A model generated the notes under the pieces. That model was not told where the DNA came from. It did no database searches and worked only from the letters and a program-made list of their open reading frames with translations. The position numbers and the translations under genes are program-made. A DNA stretch of 50,757 bases from Chitinophagaceae bacterium (lineage in GTDB: Bacteria; Bacteroidota; Bacteroidia; Chitinophagales; Chitinophagaceae): assembly GCA_947372105.1 (NCBI GenBank), contig CANBSH010000013.1, positions 1 through 50,757 of the forward strand. The letters run 5' to 3'. Below are positions 42,714 to 50,607 of the stretch, piece by piece. The stretch's first letter is position 1. Every line of letters begins with the position of its first letter.

Positions 42714-44180
42714 TTATTGATCGCGATAATTTAAAGCAGGTTTACGATCTCCTAAAATTGCTTTATAGTTATAGTCACCCTTTGCTTTCTTAAATTCTTC
42801 GGTAGCAGCAGCAATGATAGATGGCTTTAACATAAAGTCAATGGCAGTAAGGGCCATTGTTTTACTCGCCACCAACATTCCTTTAGTGCCTATCTCTGTA
42901 CCTCCAGCAGCCACTGCTTGCCAGCTATGCGCAGGAGTGCCCGGAACCCAAGTGGCTACTCGCAATCCCACAGTAGGCTTTGCATAGCTTACATCGCCCA
43001 CATCGGTAGAACCTTGATTGCCTTCAGATTGATAAGATAAAGGTTTAATCGTATTTGCAGATTCGATAGGAGGTGCTTTCGTAAAAAAAGTAGGTTGTAA
43101 TTTTTCAGCAAATGCAATTTCTTCTTTGGTATAAGTAATGCCACCCACTTTTTCTAAGTTAGATTGCATCACTTCATTCAAAGTTTTATTAATCAGTAAA
43201 TCATGCGTTCCGCCAATGATTTCATATTTCATGGAAGTGCCTGTACCTAAAGCAGCACCTTCAGCAGCTTTTACGACTCTATCAAAAATATCAACTACAT
43301 CTCCGCGTTTTGGATGACGAACATAATAATATACTTCAGCAAAATCAGGAACCACATTAGGGGCTTTACCTCCATTGGTAATGATATAATGAATACGAGT
43401 TTCTTGTGGAATGTGTTCGCGCATCATGTTCACCATATTGTCCATCGCTTCCACTGCATCTAAAGCGGAACGTCCTTGTTCGGGCGCTGCAGAAGCATGT
43501 GCTGAAATTCCATAAAATCTAAACTTAGCCGATTTATTGGCTAAAGCACTAGTTGTTGTGACTCCATTCACATCATCAGGATGCCAATGTATCACTGCAT
43601 CTACATTATTAAATAAACCTGCACTTACCATATATACTTTACCGCTTCCACCTTCTTCTGCAGGACATCCAAATACTTTAATAGTTCCAGTTAATTTTTT
43701 TTCTTCAATTAATTTTTTAATTGCAATCCCTGCAGACACACTTGCTGTTCCAAATAAATGATGACCGCAACCATGTCCTGCATTTTTTCCGTCAATACTT
43801 TTTTTAGTAGGATTCGCTTCTTGAGATAAACCTGGTAAGGCATCAAATTCGGCTAATATCCCAATCACGGGAGTGCCGCTACCATAAGTGGCTACAAAGG
43901 CAGTAGGTATATCTGCAACACCTGTTTCCACGGTAAAGCCAGCTGCTTTTAAATTTTGAACATGAAGCGCCGAGCTCTTTGTTTCTTTATAACCTACTTC
44001 GGCAAAATCCCATATTTGCAAAGCCGTTTTTTTATCTGCTTCATAAGTTCCATTGATACTATTTAATGCAGCAGCTTTAGCAGCATTAATTTGCGCTTCA
44101 ATAGGATCTACCTTAACTTTTTTTTGAGCTTGAACAAACAAACAAGCCATCATGCCACTTAATACAAGTAATTTTTTCAT
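42714..44180 (-). CDS. Exported M20-family amidohydrolase (AbgB-like)
   Basis: Zinc metallopeptidase/amidohydrolase of the M20D type. A Sec signal peptide (FVQAQ end, about residue 18) makes it periplasmic. Metal ligands are seen in GHGCGHHLFG, the catalytic Glu in GCPAEEGGSGK, and AVIHWHPDD; a dimerisation insert follows (YGISAHASAAPEQGRSALDAVEAM). GTPAHSW supplies the last metal His. It has 488 residues, longer than cytosolic forms because of the signal and an added C-terminal helix. AbgB-like enzymes cleave aminobenzoyl-glutamate or N-acyl amino acids; the substrate here is unknown. Confidence 0.9.
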   Translation of the reverse strand: MKKLLVLSGMMACLFVQAQKKVKVDPIEAQINAAKAAALNSINGTYEADKKTALQIWDFAEVGYKETKSSALHVQNLKAAGFTVETGVADIPTAFVATYGSGTPVIGILAEFDALPGLSQEANPTKKSIDGKNAGHGCGHHLFGTASVSAGIAIKKLIEEKKLTGTIKVFGCPAEEGGSGKVYMVSAGLFNNVDAVIHWHPDDVNGVTTTSALANKSAKFRFYGISAHASAAPEQGRSALDAVEAMDNMVNMMREHIPQETRIHYIITNGGKAPNVVPDFAEVYYYVRHPKRGDVVDIFDRVVKAAEGAALGTGTSMKYEIIGGTHDLLINKTLNEVMQSNLEKVGGITYTKEEIAFAEKLQPTFFTKAPPIESANTIKPLSYQSEGNQGSTDVGDVSYAKPTVGLRVATWVPGTPAHSWQAVAAGGTEIGTKGMLVASKTMALTAIDFMLKPSIIAAATEEFKKAKGDYNYKAILGDRKPALNYRDQ

Positions 44181-44205
44181 AGGGAGTTATTAAAAATGTA
44201 TAATC

Positions 44206-45024
44206 TTATAAAAATAAATCATAAAATAATTTAGCACCAGGAACCACCGAATAATGTGCTAAATCGGTGATGCCTTCTTTCGCCAATACTTCTTCATCAA
44301 TAAAAGTTTGTCCAGTATAGGCTAATTTTTCTTTGCTTAAAATAAAGTAAGCAGCATCTGCAATGATGTCTGGCGTGCGACTCATATTCGCCAGCATTTG
44401 CCCGCCCAATAAATTACGCACTGCAGCGGTATCAATGGTAGTGCGCGGCCACAGTGAGTTACAAGCAATACCATCTTCTTTAAATTCTTCGGCCCACCCT
44501 AAAGTCATCATGCTCATATCGTATTTAGTAATCGTATAGGCAACATGAGGTCCCAACCATTTGGGTGCTAAATTAATGGGAGGAGATAAAGTTAAAATAT
44601 GTGCATGCGCAGATTTTTTTAAATAAGGAAGCGCATGTTGTACTACTAAAAATGTTCCACGTACATTAATGCTATGCATTAAATCAAAACGTTTACTAGG
44701 TGTGCTAGCAGTATCAGTTAATTGAATGGCACTTGCATTATTAATGACAATATCAATACCACCAAAATGGTCTACTGTTTTTTGAATCGCGTTCGCAATT
44801 TGTGCTTCATCTCTAATATCAACTTGCACCGCTAAAGCTTTCACACCTAATGCTTCCACTTCTGCTGCTGCCGAAAATATAGTGCCCCCTAATCGCGGAT
44901 CTTCTTCTACCGACTTGGCCGCAATAACAATATTAGCCCCTGCTCCTGCTAGCTTTAAAGCCATTGCTTTTCCAATCCCTCTGCTACCTCCCGTAATAAA
45001 AACGGTTTTTCCTTGTAATGACAT
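44206..45024 (-). CDS. SDR-family oxidoreductase (HSDL2-like)
   Basis: Classical short-chain dehydrogenase with ITGGSRGIGKAMAL (cofactor loop), NNASAIQ, the active-site region ILTLSPP, and YTITKYDMSMMTLGWAEE (Tyr-x3-Lys). It resembles the SDR domain of HSDL2-like proteins without the SCP2 domain. The frame opens at 45051 inside gmk, but ATG 45024 gives MSLQGKTVFITGG, 7 nt after the gmk stop, so this start is chosen. It has 272 residues. Co-transcription with gmk is likely. Substrate unknown. Confidence 0.87.
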   Translation of the reverse strand: MSLQGKTVFITGGSRGIGKAMALKLAGAGANIVIAAKSVEEDPRLGGTIFSAAAEVEALGVKALAVQVDIRDEAQIANAIQKTVDHFGGIDIVINNASAIQLTDTASTPSKRFDLMHSINVRGTFLVVQHALPYLKKSAHAHILTLSPPINLAPKWLGPHVAYTITKYDMSMMTLGWAEEFKEDGIACNSLWPRTTIDTAAVRNLLGGQMLANMSRTPDIIADAAYFILSKEKLAYTGQTFIDEEVLAKEGITDLAHYSVVPGAKLFYDLFL

Positions 45025-45031
45025 GGCCTGT

Positions 45032-45607
45032 TTATTTAAGAATGAATGCACTAATTATTTTTTCGGTTTCAGCACATGCAGTTTCTAAATGATCATTTTT
45101 AATGATGGCATTAAATTCATGGCTAAAACTAATTTCGTAAGCGGCTTTATCTAAACGCATTTGCATGCTTTCGGGTGTTTCGGTTTGACGTTTTTGTAAA
45201 CGTTCTTTTAAAGCTTCCATGGAAGGTGGTTGAATAAAAACAGATAAACATTTTTCGCCTAATTGTTTTTGTACTTTAATCGCACCTTTTACATCGATAT
45301 CTAACAAAGGAATTTTTCCTTGATTCCAAATACGATCTATTTCGGATTTTAAAGTGCCATAATAAAGGCCTTCATATACCATTTCATATTCTAAAAAAGC
45401 ATCCTGATAAATATATCCTTCAAAAGTAGATTTGGATATAAAATGATACTCTACCCCATCTTGCTCCGCACCTCTAGGAGCGCGCGTGGTAGCGGATATA
45501 GAGAAAGCAAATTGTGGAAATTGTTGCAATAAATATTTGCTAATAGAAGTTTTGCCCGCACCAGAAGGCGCAGTGAGAATAATTACTTTTTGAAAGGTAG
45601 CGGACAT
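45032..45607 (-). CDS. gmk: Guanylate kinase
   Basis: Phosphorylates GMP to GDP. The P-loop is LTAPSGAGKTSISKYL (residues 11-26). The GMP-binding region has ISATTRAPRGAEQDGVEYHF, followed by LLDIDVKGAIKVQ (Walker B-like) and the lid RLQKRQTETPESMQMRL. The 191 residues are standard. The SDR gene follows 7 nt downstream on the same strand. Confidence 0.96.
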   Translation of the reverse strand: MSATFQKVIILTAPSGAGKTSISKYLLQQFPQFAFSISATTRAPRGAEQDGVEYHFISKSTFEGYIYQDAFLEYEMVYEGLYYGTLKSEIDRIWNQGKIPLLDIDVKGAIKVQKQLGEKCLSVFIQPPSMEALKERLQKRQTETPESMQMRLDKAAYEISFSHEFNAIIKNDHLETACAETEKIISAFILK

Positions 45608-45750
45608 CCTATAAAGGTTTTTGGAACAACAATTTCAACAGGACTAAAATTACATAAATACCGCCTAAATAAATAAATTATCTGACCCGCTGATAACTCT
45701 AATTATACCGTATATTTAAGTATAAAATTTATCAATTAAATAATTGTATT

Positions 45751-47292
45751 ATGCAAAAACAACTATTTACCATTTTGTTGGTAGCAGCTAGCTTTATGGG
45801 AATCGCACAGCGTCCTACAGAAGTAAGTGCACCTGCACCTAAGTCGACCGAAAAAGATCCTAATGGTGATTTTAAGCGCGAACTTAATTTGAGTCAAAAG
45901 ACAGAAAATAAAGGAGAGGTGACCATCAAAGGACAAAAAGTACCTTATAAAGTAACGGCCACCACGCAACCTGTTTGGGATGAGGATGGTAAAGCAATTG
46001 CTGCTTTATTTTATGTGTATTATGAGCGTACGGATGTCACAAATAAGGAAACAAGACCTTTAGTGATTTCATTTAATGGAGGTCCAGGTACTGCAAGTGT
46101 TTGGATGCATATTGGATATACAGGTCCAAAGCGTTTAAAAATTGACGATGAAGGATATCCTATTCAACCTTATGGATTTGAAGACAATCCACAATCCTTG
46201 TTGGACGTAGCCGATATCGTTTATATTGATCCAGTGAATACCGGTTTTTCTCGTATCGTAGATAAATCAGTGCCTACTTCTAAATTTTTTGGAGTGAATG
46301 CTGATATTAAATATTTAGCAGATTGGATTAATGCATTTGTGTCGCGTCAAAAAAGATGGGCTTCTCCTAAATTTTTAATTGGAGAAAGTTATGGTACCAC
46401 ACGTGTATCTGGATTATCATTAGAATTACAAAACAGACATTGGATGTTTTTAAATGGTGTGATTTTAGTATCTCCTACCGATTTAGGAATTGATCGTGAT
46501 GCAGTGTCAGACGCTGCTTTACGCATACCTTATATGGCTGCTACTGCATGGCATCATAAAAAATTAGCACCCGAATATTTAGCAAAGGATTTACCTGCAT
46601 ATTTACCTGAAGTAGAATCTTTCACTGTCAATGAATTGTTGCCAGCGATGGCACAAGGCGGTGCTTTGTCTGCAGAGAAGCGCAAGGAAATGGTGAAGAA
46701 AGTATCTAAGTATATTGGATTAAGTGAAACCGTGGTGGCACAACAATCTTTAAATATTCCGTATGATTATTTTTGGAAAGAATTATTACGTGATCAAGGA
46801 AAAACAGTAGGACGTTTAGATTCAAGATATATTGGTATTGATAAAATTAATGCTGGACAAAAACCAGATTATAATTCAGAGTTAGTATCATGGGAACATT
46901 CTTTCACACCCGCCATCAATATGTATTTGCGCGATGAGTTAGGATATAAAACCGATTTAAATTATTATATTTTTGGACCTACTAATCCTTGGGATCAATC
47001 TAATAATAAAACAGGGGACAACTTACGTCAAGCTATGATGGAAAATCCTTACTTGCATTTATTAGTACAGTCTGGATATTATGATGGAGCATGTGATTAT
47101 TTCAATGCGAAATATAATATGTGGCAAATGGATCCTGCAGGAAAAATTCAAGATCGTATGTTTTGGGAAGGATATAAAAGTGGACACATGATGTATTTGC
47201 GCAAGGAAGATTTAGCAACTTCTAATGAACACTTAAGATCGTTCCTTAAAAAGAGTGTTCCACCTCCAGGCACACCCGCTATATTTAAATAA
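45751..47292 (+). CDS. S10-family serine carboxypeptidase-like peptidase
   Basis: Secreted or periplasmic alpha/beta-hydrolase peptidase. A signal peptide (about 1-19, ending GIAQ) is followed by the S10 features: oxyanion FNGGPGTAS (109-117), VYIDPVNTGFSR, nucleophile Ser213 in GESYGTTR, the Asp region SGYYDGACDYF and the His in YKSGHMMYLRKEDL. The 513 residues are usual for the bacterial group, which commonly removes C-terminal residues from peptides. It is a single gene closed by a good terminator. Confidence 0.9.
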   Translation: MQKQLFTILLVAASFMGIAQRPTEVSAPAPKSTEKDPNGDFKRELNLSQKTENKGEVTIKGQKVPYKVTATTQPVWDEDGKAIAALFYVYYERTDVTNKETRPLVISFNGGPGTASVWMHIGYTGPKRLKIDDEGYPIQPYGFEDNPQSLLDVADIVYIDPVNTGFSRIVDKSVPTSKFFGVNADIKYLADWINAFVSRQKRWASPKFLIGESYGTTRVSGLSLELQNRHWMFLNGVILVSPTDLGIDRDAVSDAALRIPYMAATAWHHKKLAPEYLAKDLPAYLPEVESFTVNELLPAMAQGGALSAEKRKEMVKKVSKYIGLSETVVAQQSLNIPYDYFWKELLRDQGKTVGRLDSRYIGIDKINAGQKPDYNSELVSWEHSFTPAINMYLRDELGYKTDLNYYIFGPTNPWDQSNNKTGDNLRQAMMENPYLHLLVQSGYYDGACDYFNAKYNMWQMDPAGKIQDRMFWEGYKSGHMMYLRKEDLATSNEHLRSFLKKSVPPPGTPAIFK

Positions 47293-47327
47293 GAGGTTTT
47301 AAAAAATAAGGCATACTAGACATAAAG

Positions 47328-47364
47328 CGGTCCCGTCTCGAAAATTGAGTCGGGACCGATTTGT
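47328..47364 (+). terminator. Intrinsic terminator after the S10 peptidase gene
   Basis: CGGTCCCG (47328-47335) pairs with CGGGACCG (47351-47358), extended by CTC/GAG inside, then ATTTGTTT. It insulates the mazEF promoter from upstream transcription. Confidence 0.85.
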
Positions 47365-47400
47365 TTATAAGCACTTCATAATCAATCTATAAAAACAATA

Positions 47401-47429
47401 TGTTATAACTTAATAATGTTATAACTTTA
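47401..47429 (+). promoter_or_regulatory. Tandem palindromic operator and promoter of mazEF
   Basis: TGTTATAACTT occurs twice, at 47401-47411 and 47417-47427, a 16-nt period. Each copy contains the 8-bp palindrome GTTATAAC (47402-47409 and 47418-47425). The second copy overlaps TAACTTTA (47422-47429), a one-mismatch -7 box, 14 nt before the antitoxin ATG. This layout fits autorepression by a dimeric AbrB-type antitoxin. Confidence 0.65.
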
Positions 47430-47443
47430 TCAAAATTCAATCC

Positions 47444-47752
47444 ATGGAAGAAAGGCCACTATATACTGCAAGGGTGCGTAAAATTGGAAACTCCCAAGGC
47501 GTATTATTAAGCAAGGAAGTATTACAAAAACTCAAAATAGTGCAAGGTCAAGAAATTGAATTTATTGTAAAGGAGGATCAGACCATTTTATTAAAACCAG
47601 TTACCCTCCCAGCAAAGCCACTAAAAAATAAATTAAATCTTTCCTTATCTACTTGGGATCATCAATTTGCAAACGCAATAAAAAATAATGATACCCCTGA
47701 GAAAGATATGTTTGAAGGAATGAACAATCAATTTGATGACAATGAGTGGTAA
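47444..47752 (+). CDS. mazE: MazE-like antitoxin (AbrB/SpoVT DNA-binding fold)
   Basis: Small protein of 102 residues with an AbrB/MazE swapped-hairpin domain at the N-terminus: ARVRKIGNSQGVLLSKEVLQ, then the QGQEIEFIV and TILLKPV strands. The acidic, probably disordered C-terminus (TWDHQFANAIKNN to DDNEW) is expected to wrap around and inhibit the toxin. The gene overlaps the toxin gene, the usual antitoxin-first order. Two palindromes upstream are likely its own binding sites. Confidence 0.9.
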   Translation: MEERPLYTARVRKIGNSQGVLLSKEVLQKLKIVQGQEIEFIVKEDQTILLKPVTLPAKPLKNKLNLSLSTWDHQFANAIKNNDTPEKDMFEGMNNQFDDNEW

Positions 47753-48071
47753 TCATTTTAATCAATTTGATGTTTGGGAAATTGATTTGAATCCTACTAA
47801 AGGAAGTGAAGTAAAAAAATCAAGGCCTTGTGTGATTGTATCACCTAATGCGATGAATCAACATTTGAATACAGTGATTGTTGCACCCTTGTCGCATACC
47901 CAAAAAAATTATCCATCCAGAATACCATCTTTTTTTAAAAATGATGCTGGACAAATTATGTTGGATCAATTAAGATGTGTAGATAAAATAAGATTGCATG
48001 AAAAGTTGGGAAGCATTGATGCGACCACTTCTAAAGACATTCTCAAAGTATTAAGAACTATGTTCTCTTAA
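47736..48071 (+). CDS. mazF: MazF/PemK-family endoribonuclease toxin
   Basis: Ribosome-independent mRNA interferase. The PemK/MazF fold shows FDVWEIDLNPTKGSEVKKSRPCVIVSP (substrate loop with Arg), NTVIVAPLSH and GQIMLDQLRCVDKIRL. About 110 residues, typical. ATG 47736 or ATG 47742 is the start; a TTG at 47733 is also in frame. The coding region overlaps the antitoxin end by 11-17 nt. The stop codon shares the palindrome TTAA with the stop of the convergent DUF4290 gene. Confidence 0.9.
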   Translation: MTMSGNHFNQFDVWEIDLNPTKGSEVKKSRPCVIVSPNAMNQHLNTVIVAPLSHTQKNYPSRIPSFFKNDAGQIMLDQLRCVDKIRLHEKLGSIDATTSKDILKVLRTMFS

Positions 48072-48760
48072 TATCTTTTCTTAAAGTTTCTATTATTATT
48101 GTTGCGACCGCCGCCACCACCACCAGGACCACTTGGACCACGGCGATTGTTGTTATTGTTGTTGCGGTTATTCTGCCAACGACCACCGGCAGGACGATAA
48201 TCATCACGTTCAAAGTTTTGATTACGATGCTTAATATAAGGTGTGTTGCTAAATTCTAATTCTCCACCAGTGATTGAATTTAATTCATTGCGAATGGCAT
48301 CATCTTGCACTAATTCTTTATGCCAGTTACTATAAGCTAGTTTCATGTAATGCGCAATCGCGTGTGCAAAGCCGGCTTTCTTTTCTTCATCTTTTTCCGC
48401 CATAGCTTTATCAATCACCAATTCTAAATTCTTACCTAAATGCGCATATCTAATTTTACGTTTAGGATAAGGTAAAGGATCCGGTTTTTGCTTATAGGTT
48501 TCTTTCGTTGGAATGGGATAGGGGCTATCTACCTCCAATTTAAAATTGCTCATAAAAAACAGGTGATCCCATAATTTATGTTTGTAATCCTCTATGTTTT
48601 TAAGTTGGGGGTTTAAAAAGCCCATAAGCTCAATCACTACTTGAGCTTGCTCCTGCCTTTTGGCAGAATCCTCAATAGTCATTAGATGGTCCACCATTCT
48701 TTGAACGTGACGACCATACTCCCTCATCCCCATTATGCTTCTTGCTGTATTGTATTCCAT
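48068..48760 (-). CDS. DUF4290 protein with Asn/Gly/Arg-rich tail
   Basis: Bacteroidota-specific protein of unknown function, 230 residues. The helical DUF4290 core (about 1-180) begins MEYNTARSIMGMREYGRHVQ, with KHKLWDHLFFMS and YAHLGKNLELVIDKAM. The last 45 residues are a low-complexity basic tail of Asn runs, Gly runs and Arg (NNRRGPSG, GGGGGGRNNNN, ending NFKKRY), like RGG RNA-binding tails. It is divergent from pheS with back-to-back promoter boxes. A role in RNA or ribosome binding is only suggested by the tail and the neighbour. Confidence 0.85.
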   Translation of the reverse strand: MEYNTARSIMGMREYGRHVQRMVDHLMTIEDSAKRQEQAQVVIELMGFLNPQLKNIEDYKHKLWDHLFFMSNFKLEVDSPYPIPTKETYKQKPDPLPYPKRKIRYAHLGKNLELVIDKAMAEKDEEKKAGFAHAIAHYMKLAYSNWHKELVQDDAIRNELNSITGGELEFSNTPYIKHRNQNFERDDYRPAGGRWQNNRNNNNNNRRGPSGPGGGGGGRNNNNRNFKKRY

Positions 48761-48783
48761 GTAATTATGTACTCCTCGAGTAA

Positions 48784-48791
48784 CAAATGTA
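48784..48791 (-). promoter_or_regulatory. DUF4290 gene -7 promoter box
   Basis: Minus-strand TACATTTG, exact TAnnTTTG, 23 nt before the ATG at 48760. It lies 11 nt from the opposing pheS box, so the two polymerases would compete. Confidence 0.45.
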
Positions 48792-48802
48792 AGGATTTAT
48801 TT

Positions 48803-48810
48803 TATCTTCG
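48803..48810 (+). promoter_or_regulatory. Variant -7 box directly upstream of pheS
   Basis: TATCTTCG ends 4 nt before the pheS ATG at 48815, the same octamer and distance as for pcrA. Confidence 0.4.
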
Positions 48811-48814
48811 TAGT

Positions 48815-49852
48815 ATGGAGCAATTGTTACAACAAATTGAGGCAATCAAAAAGGAAATCGCCGAAGCGACGGCCACAGGCCAAGCCGAGGTAGAGCAATA
48901 CCGAATTAAATACTTGGGAACCAAAGGTTTGGTAAAACAAATCATGGGGGAGATGAAAAATGTCCCAAATGACCAAAAAAAGGAATTTGGCCAAATATTG
49001 AATGCTTTCAAGTTAGTAGCAGAGGAAAAATTGGAACAATTGCAAGCAGCTTTGGGAGATAGTGCCGAAGTAGATGATTCAAAAGATTACACTTTACCAG
49101 GCGATACGGTAACCGTGGGAACCAGACACCCCTTAAATTTAGTGCGCAATCAAATGGTCTCTATATTTAAACGTTTGGGATTTGCAGTAGCAGAAGGTCC
49201 GGAGGTAGAAGATGATTGGCACAACTTTGGTGCGATGAATTTACCAGCTGATCATCCAGCGCGAGATATGCAAGATACTTTTTACGTGCAAGAGCCCAAT
49301 GAAGAAGGAGCAGCATGGTTATTAAGAACACATACAAGTAGTGTGCAAGCGCGTGTGATGGAAACACAAAAGCCACCTATTAGAGTGATTTGTCCAGGAA
49401 GAGTATATAGAAACGAAACCATATCTGCGCGCGCGCATTGTTTTTTTCATCAAGTAGAAGGATTGTACATAGATGAAAATGTAAGCTTCGCTGATTTAAA
49501 ACAAACCTTATATTTTTTCGTACAAGAAATGTTTGGTAAGGATGTGAAAGTAAGATTCCGTCCAAGTTATTTTCCATTTACCGAGCCCAGTGCCGAAATG
49601 GATATTAGCTGTCAAATATGCAGTGGCAAAGGATGTAACATATGTAAGCACACAGGATGGGTAGAAATTTTAGGAAGTGGAATGGTACATCCTAATGTGT
49701 TAAAAAACTTTGGAATAGATACCGAAAAATATACCGGCTTTGCATTTGGAATGGGTGTAGAACGTATTGCACAATTAAAATATCAGGTAAACGATTTGCG
49801 TTTATACTCACAAAACGACTTACGCTTTTTGCAACAGTTCAAGAGCGTTTGA
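48815..49852 (+). CDS. pheS: Phenylalanyl-tRNA synthetase alpha subunit
   Basis: Catalytic subunit of the alpha2-beta2 class II enzyme. A coiled-coil N-terminus (MEQLLQQIEAIKKEI onward) is followed by the catalytic core: TLPGDTVTVGTRHPLNLV, LLRTHTSSVQARVM, RVYRNETISARAHCFFHQVEG (motif 2), a Cys cluster CQICSGKGCNIC common in many PheS, GWVEILGSGMVHPNVL, and motif 3 FAFGMGVERIAQL. It has 345 residues. The open frame reaches 48686, but that extension overlaps the DUF4290 gene and is not family-like, so ATG 48815 is used. recO begins 6 nt after. pheT is not adjacent. Confidence 0.96.
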   Translation: MEQLLQQIEAIKKEIAEATATGQAEVEQYRIKYLGTKGLVKQIMGEMKNVPNDQKKEFGQILNAFKLVAEEKLEQLQAALGDSAEVDDSKDYTLPGDTVTVGTRHPLNLVRNQMVSIFKRLGFAVAEGPEVEDDWHNFGAMNLPADHPARDMQDTFYVQEPNEEGAAWLLRTHTSSVQARVMETQKPPIRVICPGRVYRNETISARAHCFFHQVEGLYIDENVSFADLKQTLYFFVQEMFGKDVKVRFRPSYFPFTEPSAEMDISCQICSGKGCNICKHTGWVEILGSGMVHPNVLKNFGIDTEKYTGFAFGMGVERIAQLKYQVNDLRLYSQNDLRFLQQFKSV

Positions 49853-49858
49853 TAAATT

Positions 49859-50593
49859 ATGTTACACAATACCAAGGGGATTGTTTTACGCGTTACAAAA
49901 TATGGTGATACCAGTGTAATTATATCAGCGTACACCGAACTATTTGGTTTACAACAATACATGGTAAAGGGCGTGCGAACGACCAGTAAAAAAGGAGCAA
50001 GCAAGGGCGTGTTTTATCAACCCGGCGCCATATTACAAATGGAAGTATATCACGCACCCATGAAATCCTTGCAAATGTTAAAGGAGTCCAACTGGGATTA
50101 TGTGTATCAAACAGTTTATTCGGATGTATTACGAAACGCAGTGGCCTTATACATTGTAGAGGTATTGCAACAAACTTTACAACCCGAACCACATCCCGAA
50201 TTATTTTATTTAATAGAAGATACTTTAAAGCAATTAGATAAAGGAGGTCCTGGATTAGTGAGCAACTTACCCATCTATTTTTTAATTCACTTAAGTCAAA
50301 CCTTAGGATTTGGATTGCAAGGAAAATATAGTTCCGAAACTCCCTTATTAGATATTAAAGAAGGAGAATTTGTAGCAAAGCCACCAGCGCACCCTTATTT
50401 TTTAGAAGCGCAAACCGCGCAAGTAGCATCTACCTTTTTGCAAGTACAATTTTATAATGATTTAGAAACCATATCGCTTAGTGGTGCACAACGTAAAAAA
50501 ATCCTAGAACTATTTCAGCTATCACTTAGTTGGCACTATAAAAAATTTAGCGAAATCAAATCCCTTCCTATTTTACAATCCATATTGCATTAG
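49859..50593 (+). CDS. recO: DNA repair protein RecO
   Basis: Recombination mediator that works with RecF/RecR to load RecA on SSB-coated DNA. The N-terminal OB fold (NTKGIVLRVTKYGDTSVIISAYTELFGL and MVKGVRTTSKKGA) is followed by the helical domain (YSDVLRNAVALYIVEVLQQTL). The zinc-binding Cys4 of some RecO is absent, as in many Bacteroidota. Length is 244 residues. It lies 6 nt after pheS and is probably co-transcribed. Confidence 0.91.
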   Translation: MLHNTKGIVLRVTKYGDTSVIISAYTELFGLQQYMVKGVRTTSKKGASKGVFYQPGAILQMEVYHAPMKSLQMLKESNWDYVYQTVYSDVLRNAVALYIVEVLQQTLQPEPHPELFYLIEDTLKQLDKGGPGLVSNLPIYFLIHLSQTLGFGLQGKYSSETPLLDIKEGEFVAKPPAHPYFLEAQTAQVASTFLQVQFYNDLETISLSGAQRKKILELFQLSLSWHYKKFSEIKSLPILQSILH

Positions 50594-50607
50594 GTGTATA
50601 TAAAATA

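Noticed and set aside
48686..48814. 43-residue N-terminal extension of PheS
   Set aside because: It overlaps the DUF4290 gene and both promoter boxes, and the family begins at the coiled coil of ATG 48815.
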